64,000 nucleotides of DNA from Arsenicibacter rosenii (GTDB lineage: Bacteria > Bacteroidota > Bacteroidia > Cytophagales > Spirosomataceae): NCBI RefSeq assembly GCF_001870735.1, contig NZ_MORL01000027.1, positions 1-64,000 on the forward strand, given 5' to 3'. The first letter of the stretch is position 1; the number at the start of each line of letters is the position of its first letter. This document shows positions 58,926-64,000 of the stretch, piece by piece. The position numbers were made by a program, and so were the translations under genes. A model generated the notes under the pieces. The model searched no databases. It saw only the letters and a program-made list of their open reading frames with translations, and was not told the DNA's origin.

Positions 58926-59108
58926 TTATTTAATTTCTTTGTGTAACGTTACCCGTTTCAAGAATGGGTTATATTTCTTACGCTCGATACGAGCCGGCGT
59001 ATTTTTGCGGTTTTTTGTGGTAATGTACCGTGAGATACCAGGTACACCGCTATCTTTCTGCTCTGTGCATTCCAGAATTACCTGTACTCTATTGCCTTTC
59101 TTTGCCAT
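58926..59108 (-). CDS. rpmG: 50S ribosomal protein L33
   Basis: 60 aa, correct L33 size. Sequence [20 protein letters not shown], ... [20 protein letters not shown], ... [13 protein letters not shown] is unmistakable. It lacks the zinc-binding CxxC pairs of C+ L33 (one Cys only, in LECTEQ), so it is a C-minus form. A near-consensus promoter lies directly upstream. rpmB (L28), often adjacent in this phylum, is not present here. Confidence 0.96.
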   Translation of the reverse strand: MAKKGNRVQVILECTEQKDSGVPGISRYITTKNRKNTPARIERKKYNPFLKRVTLHKEIK

Positions 59109-59137
59109 TTCTGTACGTCATTTTCCCGATAGGAGCG

Positions 59138-59169
59138 CAAAGATAAGCAAAAGGAAAGACTATCCCAAA
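59138..59169 (-). promoter_or_regulatory. Near-consensus Bacteroidota promoter for rpmG
   Basis: On the minus strand TTTG (59166-59169) is followed by a 20-nt spacer and TATCTTTG (59138-59145), the -33/-7 arrangement recognised by the housekeeping sigma factor of Bacteroidota. It lies 30 nt upstream of the rpmG ATG. Confidence 0.75.
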
Positions 59170-59271
59170 AACTTTTCAGAAAATGTCATGAGCGTAAGCA
59201 CCTTACAGCCAGCCTTCCTGCATCTGCGTATAACTTACGGGATTAACTCGCCATTCTTGCGCGTCAGGCAT

Positions 59272-59279
59272 TACCTTTG
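59272..59279 (+). promoter_or_regulatory. Promoter -7 element of nuoD
   Basis: TACCTTTG matches TAnnTTTG, only 15 nt before the nuoD ATG at 59295, giving a very short leader. The -33 element is weak. Confidence 0.5.
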
Positions 59280-59294
59280 TCCGATTGAAAACGT

Positions 59295-60518
59295 ATGGCA
59301 ACACAAACAACGATTGAATACGAATACGCACCCGGTCACCTGTGGGCATCAGAACCTAATGCGTATGATGCCGCACGGTTGTCGGAAGGGCAGATGATTC
59401 TGAACATGGGCCCGCAGCACCCGTCGACCCACGGCGTTTTGCGGCTCGAAGTCATAACCGACGGGGAGATTATCGTCGATGCCGTTCCGCATATCGGCTA
59501 TCTGCACCGCTGCTTTGAAGCGCATGCTCAGTCGTTGCCGTTTAACCAGGCTATTCCGTTTGTTGACCGGCTGGATTATCTGGCCGCGATGAACGGCGAG
59601 CACATCTGGGCCATGGGTGTTGAAAAAATGCTGGGCATTCAGGGCGATATTCCGCCCCGTATCGAATACATCCGTGTACTGATGGCCGAACTCAACCGGA
59701 TTGGTTCGCACTTTATTGCCATCGGTACCTACGCGCTGGATATCGGGGCCTACACGCCGTTTCTGTGGCTGGTACGCGACCGCGAACACCTGCTCCGGAT
59801 GTTTGAATGGGTAAGCGGGGCCCGCATGTTATACAATTACATCTGGGTGGGTGGCCTTTTTTATGATTTGCCCGTAGGATTTGAAGAACGGTGCCGCGAA
59901 TTCGTCGCTTACCTGAAACCAAAACTCAGAGAGCTCCAGCAACTGGTTATCGAAAACGAAATTTTTGTCAAACGTACGGCCAATGTCGGTATTCTGCCCC
60001 TGCCGGTAGCGATCAACTACGGTTGTACGGGGCCGGTACTCCGCGGATCGGGCCTGCGCTATGACCTGCGCAGGGTTGACGGGTATTCGGTCTATCCGGA
60101 GCTGGAGTTCGATATTCCGGTCGGGACCGGACAGGCCGGGACAGTGGGCGATTGCTGGGACCGGAACTACGTACGGGTGCAGGAGTGTTGGGAGTCGCTG
60201 CGGATTGTCGAACAATGCCTCGACCGGCTCACAACCGACCTGAAGCGGACCCGCGATTTTGACCCGCATGCCCTGTTGCCCAAAAAAATCCGTCCGAAAG
60301 CAATGGATATTTATGTACGGGGCGAAAGTGCAAAAGGCGAGCTGGGCTTTTTTTTCCGGACCGACGGGCGGGCGGATGTACCTGTCAGATGCAAATGCCG
60401 GGCTTGTTCATTCCATAACCTGTCTGTGATCGGTGAAATTTCAAAAGGAACTATGATTGCCGACCTGATTGCGATTCTGGGGTCACTGGATATCGTGATG
60501 GGTGAAATCGACCGCTAG
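59295..60518 (+). CDS. nuoD: NADH-quinone oxidoreductase subunit D (isolated copy)
   Basis: 407 aa. Hallmarks: MGPQHPSTHGVLRLE (about 33-47), PHIGYLHRCFEAHAQSLPFN, DRLDYLAAMNGEH, and the C-terminal GEIDR end. NuoD is the quinone-site 49-kDa subunit of complex I in the membrane-attached arm. Other nuo genes are not adjacent: the neighbours are rpmG (divergent) and a HupE-like gene (52 nt downstream). It is either a genuine split of the operon or a second copy. Confidence 0.95.
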   Translation: MATQTTIEYEYAPGHLWASEPNAYDAARLSEGQMILNMGPQHPSTHGVLRLEVITDGEIIVDAVPHIGYLHRCFEAHAQSLPFNQAIPFVDRLDYLAAMNGEHIWAMGVEKMLGIQGDIPPRIEYIRVLMAELNRIGSHFIAIGTYALDIGAYTPFLWLVRDREHLLRMFEWVSGARMLYNYIWVGGLFYDLPVGFEERCREFVAYLKPKLRELQQLVIENEIFVKRTANVGILPLPVAINYGCTGPVLRGSGLRYDLRRVDGYSVYPELEFDIPVGTGQAGTVGDCWDRNYVRVQECWESLRIVEQCLDRLTTDLKRTRDFDPHALLPKKIRPKAMDIYVRGESAKGELGFFFRTDGRADVPVRCKCRACSFHNLSVIGEISKGTMIADLIAILGSLDIVMGEIDR

Positions 60519-60569
60519 CCCGGTATACCGCAGTTAGTCAACTATATAAGACCCCTATTTTCTGCTTAC

Positions 60570-61181
60570 ATGTCTGATTTCTTTATCTATCTCGGTCTGG
60601 GCTTTGACCATATTACCGATCCGGGTGGCTACGACCATATTTTATTCGTTATTGCGCTGTGTGCCATTTATACATTACGGCAGTGGAAACAGGTTCTTAT
60701 TCTGGTAACGGCTTTTACCATCGGGCACTCCATTACCCTGGCCCTGGCGACGCTTCAACTCATTGACTATAACACGAAGGTTATTGAGTTGCTGATTCCG
60801 ATAACCATTCTGATTACCGCCGTATCGAACTTCTTTTATCAGGACCGCCGCAGCCCGTTTGCGACCCGTGCCTCGCAGCGGGACACAGTACGCTATTCGC
60901 TGGCGCTGCTCTTCGGGCTCATTCATGGTATGGGCTTTTCTAATTACCTGCGCAGCCTGCTCGGGACCGAAGCCGATATTGTACAGCCGTTGCTGGCGTT
61001 TAATATCGGCCTGGAGCTTGGGCAATTGGTCATCGTAGCCATGGTTTTAGCCATTACGTATGTAGCTGTTGAGCGGCTACCCGTTAAAAAACACGACTGG
61101 CGGCTGATTATTTCGGGGATCGTTGCCGGTATGGCGATTTCATTGATTCTGAACAATGAGCTGGTTGCCGGAACAAATTAG
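60570..61181 (+). CDS. HupE/UreJ-like integral membrane protein
   Basis: 203 aa with about six hydrophobic segments (YDHILFVIALCAIYTL, VLILVTAFTIGHSITLAL, VIELLIPITILITAVSNF, LLFGLIHGMGFSNYL, LVIVAMVLAITYVAV). The motifs GFDHITDPGGYDHILF, FTIGHSIT and GLIHGMGFS provide the conserved His residues of the HupE/UreJ_2 family, implicated in nickel or other metal import. The absence of hydrogenase or urease genes leaves the metal open. It follows nuoD by 52 nt and may be co-transcribed. Confidence 0.88.
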   Translation: MSDFFIYLGLGFDHITDPGGYDHILFVIALCAIYTLRQWKQVLILVTAFTIGHSITLALATLQLIDYNTKVIELLIPITILITAVSNFFYQDRRSPFATRASQRDTVRYSLALLFGLIHGMGFSNYLRSLLGTEADIVQPLLAFNIGLELGQLVIVAMVLAITYVAVERLPVKKHDWRLIISGIVAGMAISLILNNELVAGTN

Positions 61182-61188
61182 GCGGCGC

Positions 61189-63000
61189 TCAGCCGTGAGC
61201 GGGAAAACGCATGGTAAAGACTGCACCGTTATCCTGACTGAAGTGATATTGACCATGTAACTGCCTGACCTGCATGTCAATCAGCCGGAAGCCGTATGAT
61301 CGTTTCTGTTGCGGGCTCTCCGCCAGTCCCGGACCGTTATCCTGCACCGTTAGCTGCAGGTGATTCTCCGCTTCGCTAAGCCGGATCGCCAGTGATGGCG
61401 CCGGATGGCCGTCGAATGCATACTTGCAGGCATTGGTAACAACCTCGGTCAGAATGATACCCAGCGGCAGGGTCTGATCGGCCGATAACCACGTGGTATG
61501 GATTGTATATACCGGGGATAATGTCCGCAAGCCATAAGTCGCCAGAATCTGCCCGACTACCTCGGGAATGTATACGGACAAATCAGCGTCTACGGTGTGT
61601 TCGGGCTGAAGATACAGCCGTTTGTGGAGCAACTGAATCGACTGAATCCGGAGCTGGCTTTCAGAAACGGCTTTCAGGGCTGTTTCGTCAGTAAGACGGG
61701 CGGCCTGGAGTGTGAGGAGATCAGAGATGACCTGTAAATTATTACGCACCCGGTGACTTTGCTCTTTTACCAGTTCGGCCTTCTGCCGGCTGATCTGCCG
61801 GTTTTTGCGATACAGATACCAGAGCACGGCAACTAATGCCAGCGCAACGGCCAGACCGCCGGTCAGGCTGGTTTTCAGGCTTTTTTCGGCTACCAGCGCA
61901 CGGTTTGTGGCTTCGAGTAACTGCTGCTGGCTTTTGATTTTTGCGTCTTTTTTCTCACTCTCATATACAACACCTAACCGGGCGATGGCCGCGGTCCGGT
62001 CTTCTTTTAGCTTGGTAAGCAGGTATTCATAGGCTAGTTTCTGATAATAAAAGGCTTGTTGATAATCACCCGTCAGGCGGTAATAGACAACATAGTTGCT
62101 ATAAATCATCTGGAGTAAAGCAGGTGCATTCAGACGATGTGCATGATACTGCATAACCGCGTCATCCAGCAGAAATTTAGCCCGTTTAGTGTTGTTTGTG
62201 CTCAGGTAAGCGTGCGCGAGAGATGCTTGATTGGTAAGGCCTGAAACTGTTTTTTTCAAATGAGGGTATCGTCTCAGCATGGTCTCAAAATACCGGATGA
62301 ATTGTGGACCATTTAAACCCATATTTAAAAAGAAATCACTTTTGGTTGAATCTGTCACGTTTAAAATCCGGAGTTTCTGCTCCGCTAAGCGCTTGTAATA
62401 GGTAGCACTGTCGCACGAAAGCCAGGGCCAGCGGACCAGCGCATCCGGATTAACAAACTCTCGTTGATTCATGGTTTTATAGTCCTGGTAAACGCTGTCT
62501 TTGACCGGCGGTTGCGGACAGGCAATCGCATGGAGGCCCGCCATCATCAGATAGGCTCTTTTAAGCGCACTGGTTGAGTCGGCGGTACGGATCTTCCGGG
62601 CCGTGTTCATGGCCATCAGGATATATTGTTTGCTTTCCTCAGACATGGAGCTGGCCGAATAATTGCCGGATAGCTGAATATAAAGCTTGACCAGGTCTTC
62701 GGATGGCCCCCGCTTCTCCCGAATGCGGAGGGATTGCAGAAACCAGAACCGGGCTATCCGCTGTTCGCCGGTGCCCTGGTAAAATTTGCCCAGCAAATAG
62801 CAGGCTTCCCCGACCCCCTCCGTATTTTTTTTTGCCTGGGCGGCCCGCAGTTCGCTAATGCGCCAGTGCCGTTTTTCGGCATCTCCTTTTTCCGGTAAGT
62901 AGGTATGGAGGGAATCGGTAAGCGCGGCAATCCTGACAGACTGTGCCTGCAACAAGCCGCCGGTGATGAGCAGGCAGAGAAGGGCAGGTATACGCAACAT
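61189..63000 (-). CDS. Sensor histidine kinase with TPR-like sensor (HisKA_2)
   Basis: 603 aa. Signal/anchor segment (RIPALLCLLITGGLLQAQ), a long helical-repeat periplasmic region (about 20-375; for example EACYLLGKFYQGTGEQRIAR), one membrane helix (TGGLAVALALVAVLWYLY, about 380-397), then the HisKA_2 dimerisation box with H416 (EQSHRVRNNLQVISDLLTLQ) and a HATPase domain (TEVVTNACKYAF, VQDNGPGLAES, GFRLIDMQVRQLHG). HisKA_2 kinases often pass phosphate to a CheY-like or LytTR regulator encoded elsewhere. No response regulator is adjacent. Confidence 0.92.
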   Translation of the reverse strand: MLRIPALLCLLITGGLLQAQSVRIAALTDSLHTYLPEKGDAEKRHWRISELRAAQAKKNTEGVGEACYLLGKFYQGTGEQRIARFWFLQSLRIREKRGPSEDLVKLYIQLSGNYSASSMSEESKQYILMAMNTARKIRTADSTSALKRAYLMMAGLHAIACPQPPVKDSVYQDYKTMNQREFVNPDALVRWPWLSCDSATYYKRLAEQKLRILNVTDSTKSDFFLNMGLNGPQFIRYFETMLRRYPHLKKTVSGLTNQASLAHAYLSTNNTKRAKFLLDDAVMQYHAHRLNAPALLQMIYSNYVVYYRLTGDYQQAFYYQKLAYEYLLTKLKEDRTAAIARLGVVYESEKKDAKIKSQQQLLEATNRALVAEKSLKTSLTGGLAVALALVAVLWYLYRKNRQISRQKAELVKEQSHRVRNNLQVISDLLTLQAARLTDETALKAVSESQLRIQSIQLLHKRLYLQPEHTVDADLSVYIPEVVGQILATYGLRTLSPVYTIHTTWLSADQTLPLGIILTEVVTNACKYAFDGHPAPSLAIRLSEAENHLQLTVQDNGPGLAESPQQKRSYGFRLIDMQVRQLHGQYHFSQDNGAVFTMRFPAHG

Positions 63001-63215
63001 AGCGATGGGTGGTTAATGAACTACCAAATCTAATAGCCAAAGCATAAATTGACAAGCCGCCCGGCCTCGCGTACGGCGTGAGGCTACATGCTCCGGGGGA
63101 CGGTGCAGGGCGATGCGAGGGGCAGGAAAACACCTGAACGCGCAACAGAACAGTATAAATGTAAACAACATACTGTTACTTGCCTCGCTACACCATATTT
63201 TCTTTAACTTCTTCG

Positions 63216-63223
63216 TAACTTTG
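63216..63223 (+). promoter_or_regulatory. Promoter -7 element of the M1 peptidase gene
   Basis: TAACTTTG matches TAnnTTTG, 30 nt before the ATG at 63253. No clear -33 TTTG at the preferred distance. Confidence 0.5.
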
Positions 63224-63252
63224 TTGTGAGAAAAATTCATTAACTCACTAAA

Positions 63253-64000
63253 ATGACGAAGAAAGTCTTCTGGCTTCTTGGGCTGACCGCTTTTTCGCTG
63301 TCTCTACAGGCGCAGACCCCCGCCCCCTCTACGTATAATGCCAATACGCGTTTTGAACAGTTAGGTCCCGTTTTACCAACGCCGAACACCTTCCGGACGG
63401 CTTCCGGTGCACCCGGCCGCGACTACTTTCAGCAACGCGCCGACTACGACATCAAGGCTGAACTCGATGATCAGAAACAGCACCTGTCGGCAACAGAAAC
63501 CATTACATTCTTCAACCGTTCGGGCGACGAACTGCGGTATCTGTGGCTGCAACTGGACCAAAACCTGTTCAAGCCTAATTCGACGGGCAACATTACCCGG
63601 ACCGGCAGTGTAAATGCCGAACGGGGCATCTCCTTTGCTCAGGCAACGGCAAGCCAGACGGCTGCTCAGAAAGATTACGGCTATAAAATCACGGCCGTCC
63701 GCGATAAGGCAGGCAAACCGCTGAAGTTTACCATCAACGAAACCATGATGCGGGTCGACCTGCCGGCACCGCTCGCACCAGGTCAGTCGGTTGTGTTCTC
63801 GGTCGACTGGAATTTCAATATCGTGGATGCCCGGTCAACCGGTGCCCGCTCAGGCTACGAATTTTTCCCGCAGGACGGCAATTACATCTACGAAATGGCC
63901 CAGTGGTTCCCGCGTATGTGTGCCTACGACGACGTGAACGGCTGGCAGAACAAGCAGTTTCTGGGACAGGGCGAGTTTACGCTGATCTTTGGTAATTACA
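63253..64000 (+). CDS. M1-family metallopeptidase, N-terminal part (truncated by window end)
   Basis: 249 codons are present; the frame is open at base 64000. Signal peptide (VFWLLGLTAFSLSLQAQ) followed by the N-terminal beta-sandwich of M1 aminopeptidase-like proteins: RDYFQQRADYDIKAELDDQK, SATETITFFNRSGDELRYLW, then YEMAQWFPRMCAYDDVNGWQ near the end. QWFPRMCAYDDVNGW is typical of Bacteroidota M1 peptidases that carry the catalytic HExxH further downstream, outside this window. Function as exported aminopeptidase is therefore probable, not confirmed. Confidence 0.88.
   Translation, partial: MTKKVFWLLGLTAFSLSLQAQTPAPSTYNANTRFEQLGPVLPTPNTFRTASGAPGRDYFQQRADYDIKAELDDQKQHLSATETITFFNRSGDELRYLWLQLDQNLFKPNSTGNITRTGSVNAERGISFAQATASQTAAQKDYGYKITAVRDKAGKPLKFTINETMMRVDLPAPLAPGQSVVFSVDWNFNIVDARSTGARSGYEFFPQDGNYIYEMAQWFPRMCAYDDVNGWQNKQFLGQGEFTLIFGNY

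Noticed and set aside
1-64000. tRNA or rRNA genes
   Set aside because: No cloverleaf-like segment or rRNA sequence was seen in the intergenic gaps, though a tRNAscan-SE run would be firmer than my reading.

Overview
The window is a chromosomal segment of a Gram-negative Bacteroidota bacterium, most likely a Cytophagales member of the Spirosoma kind. This is inferred from several signs: a type IX secretion (T9SS) sorting tail on a giant adhesin, two SusC-like TonB receptor + DUF4249 lipoprotein pairs, the rpmG-DUF4295-ftsY block, TAnnTTTG promoter elements with almost no Shine-Dalgarno sequences, LytTR and propeller-type signalling proteins, and moderately high GC. I saw no rRNA, tRNA, CRISPR array, prophage or insertion sequence.

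1-11.8 kb: two same-strand paralogous cell-surface proteins. The first is cut by the window edge. The second (2791 aa) is built from tandem Ig-like repeats arranged as a ~573-bp higher-order repeat, and it is preceded by a long, strongly folded, unassigned leader RNA. 11.8-21.8 kb: housekeeping and envelope genes: ROK sugar kinase, SDR oxidoreductase, MlaE/MlaF lipid transporter, polysaccharide flippase, purH, lysophospholipid acyltransferase, gatC, and a ruvX-def-nitrilase run. 21.9-29.4 kb: Rpn-like nuclease, PaaE-like ferredoxin reductase, a large propeller histidine kinase, and prolyl oligopeptidase. 29.4-33.8 kb: envelope genes, notably a tightly overlapping four-gene operon (LolA-like, exported YidD-like, two helical-repeat membrane proteins) facing a TM2-domain protein.

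34-37.8 kb: a small basic protein with a small membrane protein, a lipoprotein MsrA, PPK2, a LytTR regulator whose receiver has Glu at the phospho-acceptor position, and a small protein with a duplicated DNA-binding-like motif. 38-51.3 kb: two TonB receptor/DUF4249 pairs flanking a lactonase/AraC pair, a DUF983 gene and an ABC-2 exporter. 51.3-56.3 kb: asd, a GH78 rhamnosidase and a sugar isomerase-like protein. 56.3-59.1 kb: rpmG-DUF4295-ftsY followed by an MNT/HEPN pair and a secreted carboxypeptidase-regulatory-like protein. 59.3-64 kb: an isolated nuoD, a HupE-like membrane protein, a HisKA_2 kinase and a truncated M1 peptidase.

Convergent gene pairs often share one bidirectional hairpin terminator. 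Small dispersed palindromes (gagacgcaa...ttgcgtctc, gggcgacc...ggtcgccc, aaccacgaag-type) occupy several intergenic gaps. The strongest candidates for undescribed biology are the structured leader at 11273-11477, the exported-YidD operon at 30966-33804, and the unnamed two-cysteine module repeated three times in the giant adhesin.
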